The position numbers and the translations under genes were made by a program. A stretch of 64,000 bases of DNA from Neelides folsomi (lineage: Eukaryota; Arthropoda; Collembola; Neelipleona; Neelidae). A model generated the notes under the pieces. It was not told where the DNA came from. It did not search any database and saw only the letters and a list, made by a program, of their open reading frames with translations. Location of the stretch: NCBI GenBank assembly GCA_034687125.1, contig JAQGBZ010000081.1:124001-188000 (forward strand). Direction: 5' to 3'. The number at the start of each line of letters is the position of its first letter. Position 1 is the stretch's first letter. Shown one piece after another: positions 51,381-63,425 of this stretch.

Positions 51381-51557
51381 ATAATAAAATTTAATGTCAG
51401 ATCGTTAAATTGAGGAGTCGAAGGTTGACAAGGTTGACCTTGACAGATTGACAGTTGAAAAGTTGAAATCGGACAAAGACAATTTAATTTCTTGAAATAG
51501 TGTTATTGTTTGAATTTGGTGTTTTACTTTCAATTTCCTTTATTTAGGGCTTAAATC
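51381..51557. promoter_or_regulatory. Shared divergent promoter of ASRGL1-like and MOCS3/UBA4 genes
   Basis: The two start codons face away from each other across 177 bp. This interval must contain both 5' untranslated regions and both core promoters, so a bidirectional promoter is the simplest reading. No TATA box is evident, as usual for housekeeping genes. Confidence 0.65.
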
Positions 51558-53435
51558 ATGGTCTCAAATGGGTTGTCAAACGAAGAGATTGGACGTTATA
51601 GCCGACAAATCGTTCTTCCAGAATTTGGTGTCAAAGGTAAAGTTCAATTATTTTATAATGCCATATATAAGAAAATATCTGATTATATTTTTTATGAAGG
51701 ACAATTGGGACTGAAGAATGGATCGGTGTTAATCGTCGGAGTTGGAGGATTGGGTTGTCCGGCTGCAACTTTTCTTGCATCTTCTGGTGTCGGTAAATGC
51801 CTAATTATTATATTAAAAATTGCCTTTAATTTGATAAAGCAAAATTTCTTCAGTTTCAAATGTTTATTATATCTTTTTATAGGTCAAATTGGTCTGGTGG
51901 ATTACGATAAAGTCGAACTTAGCAACTTACACCGACAAGTCATTCATAGTGAAAAAACAATAGGACTTTCTAAATCTCAATCAGCTAAGCTGTTCATTAA
52001 TAAGTAAATTAAAATGCACATTATCAATATTGCCTTAATTTAGCAATAAGTTTATAGAACTTTGAGCTTCCACACAAGAGAAAACTCTGAATTTTTAGTT
52101 TATTGTTATTGTTTTACAGCTTAAACTCAAATGTAAAAGTTGACTGTTACGAAGAAGGTCTGACAACTTCCAATTCAATCAAGATAATTGCTCCATACGA
52201 TGTGATTTTGGACTGCACAGATAACGCTGCAACTCGTTATCTGCTCAACGATTCTTGTGTTATATTAGGAAAACCTTTAGTTTCTGCTAGGTTTGTCATC
52301 AATCTTATTTTTAACATTTTTAAAGTTTCACAAATATAAAATTCTGTGTTTCAAATAATGTTTCCCTCTGCAGTGCTCTTCGATTTGAAGGACAATTGGT
52401 GACTTACAATTATAAGGGAGGGCCATGTTACCGATGTCTCTTTCCAGTTCCAACACCACCTGAGTTTGTGACAAATTGCTCAGATGGAGGCGTTCTCGGA
52501 GCCAGTGAGATATTTCGCTATATTAATTATATAAGCTTTATTTTAATAATGTTCAATAATTTGTTAAATTTTGAATTTATTTTTAGTTCCAGGAACAATG
52601 GGGACTCTCCAAGCGTTGGAAGCAATCAAATTTTTATCTGGAATTGACACTTCATTTCATGAGAAAATGCTCCTTTTTGATGGACTTCGAGGAACTTTTA
52701 GGGAAGTTAAACTAAGAAAGAAAATTCCAACATGTGCTGTTTGTGGAGAAGATCCTACAATTAAAACATTATTGAATGACTATCCTGAATTTTGTGGCTC
52801 TGGATTTGACGATAAAGTAACTATTATTGCGATAAATTAAAAAAAAACATTTGATTACAATTTTAAGAACTTTGCTAGATTGATTTTATAAAGATCTAAT
52901 TGTAAAAGTAATGAATTTTTACGATTGGATTTTCCTTAGGAAAGAGGGATCGTTCTATTAAAAGAAAATGAAAGAATTTCAGTCACAGAGCTCAAAGAAT
53001 TAATGGACTCTTCTTCACCTATCCTCATTGATGTTAGAGAGGAAGTTGAACTTAGCATTTGCTCATTGCCTAAAACTGGAATAAATATTCCATTTAGTCA
53101 AATTGAAAAAGAAGATAGAATTGAAGAGCTAAGAAAATTTCTTCAGAAAACGTCACTTGACAAAAAAGAATCCATTGATGGTACATATGAAACATTAAAC
53201 GACCAACCATGAGAGAAACTATTTATAACTTTAAATATAATCCATTTTATTATAACACATTAAAATACGATTTGACTTTTCAGTTTTCACAATTTGCCGA
53301 AGAGGAAATGATAGTCAAAGAGCGGTAAAAATCTTCAAGGACACATTTAGCGACCTTCCAATCTCATTTAAAGACATTTCTGGCGGACTTCATCGATGGG
53401 CCAAAGACATAGATCCCAATTTCCCAGTTTATTAA
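51558..53435 (+). CDS. MOCS3: Adenylyltransferase and sulfurtransferase MOCS3/UBA4
   Basis: Eight exons (51558-51636, 51700-51792, 51883-52003, 52120-52290, 52374-52504, 52587-52816, 52940-53180, 53284-53435) join in frame to 405 residues. The E1-like ThiF/MoeB domain has the ATP loop GVGGLG (40-45), NLHRQ and the adenylyl-transfer region. A zinc site is formed by CYRC (173/176) and CAVC (248/251). The E1 catalytic Cys190 sits in [10 protein letters not shown] rhodanese domain follows, with active-site loop ICRRGNDS (Cys360), and the protein ends NFPVY as in the family. It activates URM1 and MOCS2A and transfers sulfur for tRNA wobble-uridine thiolation and molybdenum cofactor synthesis. The linker after the rhodanese start is compact, making it slightly shorter than the ~450-residue animal homologues. 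It is convergent with the GALT gene. Confidence 0.95.
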
Positions 53436-53524
53436 ATATAAAATTAAAACACTAATAGTGGTGTGATTTACGGTAACTTGATTTTTCAAATTAAAATACC
53501 AATACATTCTATACGACTACAAGT

Positions 53525-55307
<1,783 letters not shown>

Positions 55308-55925
55308 TTTCTTATAATTCAAGATGATCTCAATATATTAAAATTCTTCAATATCTCATAAAAATGTAATGAAAGTAACGGTAAATTAGCTCTAAATATA
55401 TTAAAAGTCAATAACATACATAGTCAAACAGAGGACTGACTGTGTTCAACCTTCTGTCAGCTTATATGTAATAATGGAGCTTGTATTATTGACACAGCTG
55501 GGCATTGAGATACAATTGAATTCACCTTACTGATAAATCGTCCATGATTTTGAGGCTTGCTCTTATTTAAAACTATAGCTAGCTGTAGCTCAAGTTCCAA
55601 GTTCGACTTCAGCTTTGAACTTCGAGTGATTTATTTAATTAGAAATTCAAAATTTTAAGGTAATTAACTTAATCCTCACCAAAATTTTAAAGTTTTTATC
55701 ATCTATAACCTTCTCTTTGAACAGGTAAATAGAATTTAAACCTCTTTACATAAATATAAGAAATTCCCAGTGATTTATAAGTCTATAAATCAATTCTTCA
55801 ATATTGATAAAATGCTGAATATGAAAATCCGTCTTTAAATTTTATTTACAGGCTCACATATTTATTATTTTACAGTTAATACACAAATATTTGAAGCATC
55901 ATTCTTGACAAGGACAATTCTCAAG
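55308..55925. promoter_or_regulatory. Divergent intergenic region of GALT and NKRF-like genes
   Basis: The start codons of GALT (minus) and the NKRF-like gene (plus) are 618 bp apart. No coding frame lies between them. It probably contains both promoters; no TATA/initiator pair stands out. Confidence 0.5.
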
Positions 55926-58900
55926 ATGGGTGATGATGAATGGGAAGCTGAAAAGTACCGAGGTACACATGAGACCGAGGAGCATTGGACCCTGAGACGA
56001 GAATTCATGGTTCAAAACAAAGGACGATACCCTGAAATGCGTCTTGTTTGCCTCTCTCAGGTCTTCTCAAATATGGAGTTTCTCGGTTGCAAGTATGTTT
56101 CCTCCTATTTCCTATTAAAAGGATTGTGATTATTCATTAACAAAATTATAATGATTTCAATATTTAAAATCTTTGATTTTTATTTAAGGTACCCGAGAGA
56201 AACGATGGAACTTGTTGGAGAATTGTCTCAAGGCATTGTTGAGGATTATCGGAGCAAGCAAAAGAATCGCCTTCAGCGCACTTTCGTGAAAGCCTCAGAT
56301 GCCGCCGAAAGAAAATCCAAAGGCACTTGAATACCAAACATAAAAAATTATTATTCCACTAATATTTAGTTATCAATTATGAAGTGACAACACTTTTAAA
56401 ACATTGTTGGATTCATCCATCAAAATGATGACTATACCAAAATTTTATACGGAATAAATCTGAATTTAAAGTAAACAAAATCTTTATTTATTTTAGGAAG
56501 TATGCCTCCATCCTATCAACCTCGATTTGCTTATATTAACTTCATAAAAGCTACCGATGACGAAACCCAAGTTGAGAACCTCGAATCACTATTGTTAGCA
56601 TCACAATTGGACCCCAAACCGCCTAAAGTAATTAAAAAGTCAAATGATAACGACGGCATTAATAGAGACGTAGAAAATCTTCATATTTCTCCTGAAAAGC
56701 CAGCGGAGCCTAAAATTCTAAAATGTGCTGCAGAATTTCCGCCTTTATCTGAGGATATTAAAGCTGAAAGTTCCGCATCTTCGACTCAGCAAAAGAAATT
56801 GATTTGCAATGTTTATATTCCTCCTGCAAAGAGATTACAACTTGCCCAACAAAATGCTTCCGAACCACAACCCTCTATATCGAAGACAATACCTTTCCAA
56901 ATTGACAATTCACCAATTCCACAACTCGCTTTTCCACATGAAAACAAACCGAGAAAAATACCGACTCACAAAGAACGACAAAAAAATAATTCTAGAAATC
57001 CTTCCCACTCACAGTTAAAGAATGAATTTGCTCCACCACAACAATGTCAGCAAAACCCAAAGCCTTCGGTTGCTTCTACCAGTACAGCTCCGAAAAAGAC
57101 TGAATATGTCAATCGCAACAGACACCAGCGCTCACAAGCCCCAAATGGGCCGTCAAGCTCGCAATATCAGAATAATCATTCAAACTCTGAAAAGAACAAC
57201 GGGCCGCAAAAGTATAATCTTCCACATCAGAAAAACAACGGACCTCCAAAGGCGTCAACAAAGAACTTTTCAAACAACAGTCAAGGGAATAACCAAAAAT
57301 TCGGACAAGACGACACCGTTGTTGGTCTCATACTTGTGGAGTATGGCTGGCTCAGAAACGACCCTCCTTATGACTTGATAAGTCGTTCTTGTAGCATTTG
57401 TCATAAAAAGCTCAATGTTAAATATGAAGAAATAGTTCAACCAGAAATAACAATTATTGAAAATGGAGAAGTCCAAAGGTATTTTATGAAAGAATATAAT
57501 AAGGATTTGATTAATTTATAAATTATAAAAACTGTACATTTTTAACGAATGCCATATGCCATAATATACTAAACATATTACATTATTATTCGTTTATTGT
57601 TAATTTATTCATATACAATATTAACCAGACTTTAATTGATTTGAAGCTTACTTTTCTACAAATGCTTCTTAAAAATTGGAAACGACTTTGCTACCGAAGG
57701 ATGTGGTGGCACAAAGGAGGAATCCAAACAAGACGCCGCTTGCAACGCTCTAGATATTCTTAAAAAGAAGGCTTATACTATTTTGGTAATTTAAACAACT
57801 ACTTTTCTGAATAATCATAATTTGATTAATCAAATCCGTTTTCAATTTTAAAATGCTTTCAATTTTCAATTAAGATTAAGGAACAAATTCACGAAACAAA
57901 GAAAATCAACAAGGAAGACTGCACCACAACAAATCCACTGGTACTAAAATTCAATCACGTTTTTACAATATTAATTAATTATATTACCCTTTAAATAAGT
58001 CGACAATAAACTCTTGTATAATAAACTTTAATTTCAAAGGCACCTACAAAGTTTGAGAGCCAGGCAGCACCAATGGCTAATAGTAACAACATTGGAAATA
58101 AGCTACTTCGGATGATGGGTTGGGATGGAGGAGCTCTAGGAAAAAATGGCACTGGAATTGAAGAGCCCATTGAGTAAATAATTTACCAAAATGAAATAAA
58201 TAGATTAGTTTCTCAAGAATTAAGAGTTTGACAACATTCTCATAATAACTTAACGGAATTTATTTTATTTTTAGTGTTTCAAATTCAGTTGGTCGAAACA
58301 GATTGGGTTTGGGAAGTACAGAGAAATCATTCGGAAAGAAATTGATTACTGTTGGACAATTCAGATCTTTTTTGGAGCAAGAAATTCCAGACGTTAACGA
58401 CGATTTTGATGTTGTCTTTTCTTCAGATTTCACTAAAGAAGAAAGGAAATCTATTCACACGTGAGCAATATTAGTAAAACGAATTGAGATTATGTGTTAT
58501 ATGACTATTGTTTTGAAAAAAGCTATGTACAGGGTCATTGTAAATTCGGTTATCATCAAGTTAAACTGGTTAGATTTCACATATTTATCTAAGAATATAT
58601 ATGTGGGTTTGCAATTTAAAATGGAGTATCTCAAAATTTTAAATCGTCACTTAAGTTATATTTAAATTGAATTTTAGAAAAAATTAATTAATAGTTGTTA
58701 TTCGGATACTAAACCAAATATGGACTTAATGAGTTAATTGCAAAATTACAAATTACAAAATGCGATGCTCTTTGTTTAGCTCTTGATGAAAAAAATTTCA
58801 ATTTTTACATCTTTTATTTCCTATTCTCATCCTTTTACATGTTAATTATTCAACTATTAAACTAATCAAATGGTTTTGCAACGTTTAATGAGTACATAGG

Positions 58901-59467
58901 GTTAAAGATAAATGTAAACCCTATAAATATGCAGTTTAAATTACAAACCCAGATATGGATCCCATCAAAATTCCGACAAAGATATATAAGGTTCAGTCCT
59001 AAATGATATTTTCTTCAACATTTCTGAAGATATTCTGTTACAAGTTAAAGCATTCGAATGAAAACTTGTGAAATGTGAAATGTGAGTGAGAAAATAACTA
59101 TGATGGAAAGAAAAATACGAAAGGAAGGAAGCAATGAATAAAAAGCCAGGGAGAATACATTAACTCATATGTAGCGCGCAATAGTATTTATTAACATTGG
59201 GGTAAATATAAACTTAATGATAACCGACTTCCCGCTCACCCTGTACATATAATGCAATATGATTATAATAGTTTCCCTTTTAGTGCCGCCCTCACTCTGG
59301 GATGCAAAAGTAAAAGTTATGGAAAGGACAATAACAGATTCATTGTTGTTTCAAGAAAAATTTCAATCGCAGATCTTGTCAAAGAGATTCATGAGAAAGG
59401 AGAAACTGAGAAATACAAAATTGTTTTACCATCAGATCCCTTCCCATTTATGTCCTTGCTAAACTAA
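55926..59467 (+). CDS. NKRF: NKRF-like nucleolar RNA-processing protein: XTBD, dsRBD-like, G-patch, R3H
   Basis: Exons 55926-56092, 56189-56322, 56497-57478, 57647-57785, 57875-57940, 58040-58173, 58275-58460 and 59284-59467 give 663 residues (human NKRF 690). Residues 1-100 form an XRN2-binding (XTBD) domain ([40 protein letters not shown]). A low-complexity Asn/Gln/Pro linker with IPPAKR-type motifs follows. Then come a double-stranded-RNA-binding-like segment ([20 protein letters not shown]), a G-patch ([20 protein letters not shown]) and an R3H domain ([28 protein letters not shown]). In mammals NKRF recruits XRN2 and the DHX15 helicase through XTBD and G-patch for pre-rRNA processing. 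The exon 2 to 3 junction requires a GC-AG intron (AAAG|gc at 56322/56323); without it exon 2 ends at TGA 56328-56330 and encodes only the XTBD, so two genes or isoforms remain possible. Confidence 0.82.
58530..59243. mobile_element. Mariner-type MITE inside the last NKRF-like intron
   Basis: Inverted ends run CAGGGTCATTGTAAATTCGG (58530 onward, continuing TTATCATCAAGTT) and, reverse-complemented from 59243, CAGGGTGAGCGGGAAGTCGG (continuing TTATCATTAAGTT). Both are flanked by TA (58528-58529 and 59244-59245), the mariner/Tc1 target duplication. The 714-bp interior lacks a transposase. The insertion explains why this intron (823 bp) is much longer than its neighbours. Confidence 0.8.
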
Positions 59468-60270
59468 TTTAAGAATTTTCACAAGTGCAATGTTTTTAAT
59501 TTGAATCTGACTTTATTTTAAAAGTAAAATGTAAAAACTAACTTTAACAATAATATTATGTTAGTTATTATATTAGTTATTTCATTTATATAATATTTTT
59601 ATGCGGAACGAATCTACTCATTTTTCATTTATGATTTTATCCGAGAGTTTTAATTTATATCAAATGTTATTTTTGTCTGACTGTGAAATACTAGTAAATT
59701 CAATAAAATAACACATTTTCATTTAATACACCTAAGGCTGGGCCTTGACTGGTTTTTTACCCTGTTTAATCTTGGATAAATTATTTAATTCATCCAGGTT
59801 GGACGAATGGTAAAATTATATCTCTTACGGTGCCCCAATAGGAGTTTTATATGTATTCATTAATCCCTACGTTTCAAAGTGTTTAAAAGGACTTAATTAT
59901 GCGCAATTAGTATTCATATTTAAACTTTCTATCACATTTTCGTCTCGTCTCCTTGTCTCGTCGTCCTTCGTCATTTCGTAATTGTTTTCTCACATTAAGT
60001 TTCACGTTTTCATTCACAAATTATATTTTCGAATCATTAAAGTTTTATTCATCATTATAAATATCTAATTATATTCCTATTTAATAAACTATCTGGATAA
60101 ATACTTCCATCTTTTATAAATTACAAATTGAATCTTCATCAAATTTTTACATAATGGTAAGTAAAAAGATTTAAAGTTTAAGCATAAATATTTAAAACAA
60201 TACTCAATTATTGTTTTAAAATTGCCAATTTACCAACATTAGTGTTTATATATTTAAATATTACAAATTA
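59468..60270. other. Intergenic, possible left inverted repeat
   Basis: No coding frame is supported. An exon-like ATG|gtaagt occurs at 60154-60156, and a possible left arm of an inverted-repeat pair begins near 59736. Confidence 0.5.
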
Positions 60271-61089
60271 ATGAAAAATTATTTTATTCTTTTCCACAGA
60301 ACTTCAGAGGCACTCGGATGGTTCAGCGTATTAAACAGAAGCGACAAGTTTGATTTTTTAAAGGATTGCTTTAACACATTAAATCAAGAGGAATTGACAA
60401 AGGTAAGAAAAAATAATTTTGTAATCGAAATGTCCAATAATACAAATAAGAAACACAAAGAACTGGACTCAGCAGTTGTCTTTGCATCTGCAGCAGTTGT
60501 CTCTGAGGTCCAGTCTGTGGCTACATCGTCAACATCATCTCAAATTACGACAATTACAAAAATTACAAAGTGGTGGCGTAAGAAAGAACAAATCATTCCA
60601 TTTGACGTCGATATGGTGTGCAAAAACAAGATTAATAAGGCTATTACAGTTACAATAATTAATTTCAAATGGGAAAAAATCTACGACGAAAAAATATTTC
60701 ACGAGCCTGGATCATTTTTTGTTGGCTGGTATGAAAAGAATGTAACGCATTTCACAAAAAAATCTTTTTTGAATGGAGTTCCCGAGGAAAAGGTTGTAGA
60801 TCGCATTCAAACGATCTTTCAGGACAAATTAATTATAGGATGGGATGTGGCCAATAACTTTAAATCTAATGGAATGACTATGGGAAACTATGAAACATTT
60901 GATCTTCAACAGCATTGGTTTAATGGAAATGAAACTGAGAATGGGAATTTGATAAGAAAGAAAGTGGGGTTAAAATCTTTGTACTTTTATTTATTTGATG
61001 AATTGATCCACGGTTGTGGGCATACGGCTGAAGAAGATGCCATCGCAACAATGCGAATATTTAGAATAATATTTCCATTCAAAATATAA
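60271..61089 (+). CDS. Degenerate DEDDh (REXO4/ISG20-like) exonuclease-fold protein
   Basis: A single 272-codon frame with no intron. Residues 108-265 resemble the RNase T/REXO4-like fold in order: IPFDVDMV (112-114, normally DxE), a beta strand and YDEKI, LIIGWDVANNFKS (187-199, normally GHxxxxD), a TFDLQQHW strand (D211), and HTAEEDAIATMRIF (His251, Asp256, the ExoIII motif). The Glu of motif I is Asp and the Asp of motif II is Asn, so catalysis is doubtful. Residues 10-45 (ALGWFSVLNRSDKFDFLKDC) look helical and recall DUF4508-type segments, with low confidence. The start is uncertain: an acceptor-like TTTTCCACAG lies at 60291-60300, but joining ATG at 60154 to it enters a different frame that stops after 18 codons. 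It may be a degenerate gene, a non-catalytic RNA-binding protein, or part of a mobile unit. Confidence 0.55.
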   Translation: MKNYFILFHRTSEALGWFSVLNRSDKFDFLKDCFNTLNQEELTKVRKNNFVIEMSNNTNKKHKELDSAVVFASAAVVSEVQSVATSSTSSQITTITKITKWWRKKEQIIPFDVDMVCKNKINKAITVTIINFKWEKIYDEKIFHEPGSFFVGWYEKNVTHFTKKSFLNGVPEEKVVDRIQTIFQDKLIIGWDVANNFKSNGMTMGNYETFDLQQHWFNGNETENGNLIRKKVGLKSLYFYLFDELIHGCGHTAEEDAIATMRIFRIIFPFKI

Positions 61090-61903
61090 TTCAACGCCTT
61101 CAAATATTAAACCCATCAAGTGATACATTTTTGGTAATCAAAATTTTATAATTTAATTGTTTATCAAATTTCATAACTTATCGATTAATAAGAGACTACT
61201 GCTTTGACAAAGAGACTTTTATCTGTATTTGTATTATTGTCGTTATAATTTTTCTTTTAAATGTCCTTATTTCTAAATATTATTAGATAATTAATATTTA
61301 GTGATAATTAATGGACGACTACTGCTTAAAAGAGTCAACTGCTTCATTTAATAAATAATTCAAATTACCCAATTTGTTAAAAGATTCTAGGATTTGAGAA
61401 TTTGTTTAAATTTTGAGACTCATTTTGGACAAAATGAGTGTTATCGTCCACCACGTAATGTCAATTATCACGTTTTCAGATAATTATTAAATCTATTTTC
61501 ATTTAATCCTTTGTAAAAATGAAGCATTGCATTGGGGAAGGAAGAAGAAAGTGGGTGGTTGAGGTCGGGTGGAATTAGACCATTCTACATCTAAATGTAT
61601 GGAGAATTTGAAATTCCCTTTATCTTATTCAGGATTTAGAATATGCCTAAATTTTTATAATTTATCCAATTCATCCAGTGTTTAAACACATGTTTAAACA
61701 TGTTAAGCTGTTTAAACACCTGTTCATGAACAGCCTAGAATACAACTATAAGAATTCTTTCTCAACGTGATTTAAGCAACATAAAATTTCAATTCATTGG
61801 TTTATGAAAGTTGTTTTATTTTACGAAAAATTAGCCTATTTATTTTAAAAATGCAATTGACATTCTTAACATTCGACTAATGAATGATGACTGTTTAAAA
61901 TAT
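61090..61903. other. Convergent 3' intergenic with palindrome cluster
   Basis: No coding frame is supported. It separates the 3' ends of the exonuclease-like ORF and the DMAC2-like gene and contains the palindrome cluster at 61679-61732. Confidence 0.6.
61679..61732. repeat. Cluster of perfect palindromes
   Basis: TGTTTAAACA occurs three times (61679-61688, 61691-61700, 61709-61718), followed by the palindrome TGTTCATGAACA (61721-61732). All are perfect self-complementary words within 54 bases. Confidence 0.85.
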
Positions 61904-63425
61904 TTATTTAACAAGATTTTCATCTGCACTTCTTGATTCAACATCGTGTGTATTTGATTCGAGCGCTTTCTTCTTTTCTTCCCACGTGCGGTAAATTACT
62001 TCATTTTCGGCCTTTATTTCAGCGAGCTTCTTCTCGTAGTCGATTCCAATAATTTCCAATTTAGGATTTATGTCTTCAAGTAATGCACAAATCATTTCCA
62101 AATTTTCAACTGCATTATTATTTCCAATCTTTAGGGTCTTTAGGTTCCTAATAAAGTAAAATAAGATAATATGTAGTGTGAGTGTTATTTTATACGGCAA
62201 TGATTTTACTAATCACTTACAATTAGCGAAAATAAAATTGAATTGAGAAGTTGAGATGAAATAAGGAAAAATAAATGATAAATTGATCAAAATTGTCATT
62301 GTTTTAAATACCTTAATCTGAAGAGGGATCCTAAACCCCTATCAGATATCAGAGGACAACCACTTAAATCGAGATATTCAAGACTTTCTTCAAATATTCT
62401 TCCAATTCTGTCTATGCACCAATCGTCTATCTTAGGTGAATTTTCAAAACTAACATGTTTAACAAAATGAAGATTTTCTAAAATAAAACATTTTACACTT
62501 AAAATTTGTTTATAAAATTGAATTACATTAAATAGTGTATAATAATTGCCGTAAACCTCATTGCCAGTAATAAAAATATTAATGTACTTTATGGTAACAC
62601 CGTATTTACCAAAATTAAGCAATCCTTCATAATGTATCGGTACGTTTGCAAAGTCAAGTGCTTCAACTCTATATTCTGGGTCATAAAATCTTGGCATTGT
62701 CACTTCAGCTTTTATTTTTAAAGGCAAATCATCAAGAGTTTCTCCACGTTTCAATCCTTTGAAATATGTTTGAATCCATTCATCATGACCTCTAAATCGA
62801 ACTCTCCCATGTCTCGCAACAAGAAAATGAGATGCTGCAAGATCAGCTCCTAATACAGCATTCCTAGCAGGATTGTATCTAAAAACGAAAATCAAGTTTA
62901 ATGTTTAACGTTTAAATAATTCCTTAAACATTTTAATATAAAAAATAATTGAACTTACAATTGACTTTTAATATCTTGTTGAGCTATTGCAGCACGATAC
63001 CATCTCTTCACGGCTGTAGGAGTAAATTCATAGTCCCAAGTTCGGGCAGAAATTCTATCAGCTCGTGAACCTTTTTCTTCTTCTGGATCGAATAGAGCTT
63101 TAAGGTAGGTGACTTGAGCTTCGCCTCTTCGAACAAGTAATGATGGGAGTGGAACACCCAAATCGTAACCTTTGAGCTCGGATTCGTCCATTCGGAGGAT
63201 TTCTTTTTTTCGCCTTTTTCTGACCGTCATTTCTTGATTCTGATACGAACCAGTTTGAAGAGGAAATGAAGGGTGAGATATATCAATGTGCTCAGCATCT
63301 CTTGGATTAACTTCCGCTGATTGCAACGATGCAGCGACAGACTTTGAAATTGGAGTTTTAGAACTCAAATTTCTTTGAAAAATTACAATCCTTGAACAAA
63401 AGGAATAACACCGTGGGTTTAACAT
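61904..63425 (-). CDS. DMAC2/ATP5S-like mitochondrial leucine-rich-repeat protein
   Basis: Exons 63425-62959, 62878-62610, 62477-62312 and 62147-61904 join in frame to 381 residues. The intron at 62478-62609 has no in-frame stop and could be mistaken for coding, but skipping it restores NF|ENLHFVKHVSFENSPKIDDW and consensus splice sites. The N-terminus is Arg/Ser-rich without acidic residues for the first ~30 positions, a typical mitochondrial presequence. Residues about 155-185 (VLGADLAASHFLVARHGRVR; FRGHDEWI) and the C-terminal leucine-rich repeats (LEYLDLSGCPLISDRGLGSL) match the ATP5S/DMAC2 family. DMAC2 acts in assembly of the distal membrane arm of respiratory complex I; ATP5S is its paralogue associated with ATP synthase. 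The long N-terminal extension and the Glu/Lys-rich tail make it larger than human DMAC2. An AATAAA overlaps the stop codon. Confidence 0.75.

Noticed and set aside
62478-62609. Continuous open frame through the DMAC2-like intron
   Set aside because: The stretch has consensus splice ends and its translation (Tyr/Ile/Asn-rich) breaks the leucine-rich-repeat pattern; treated as an intron without stops.
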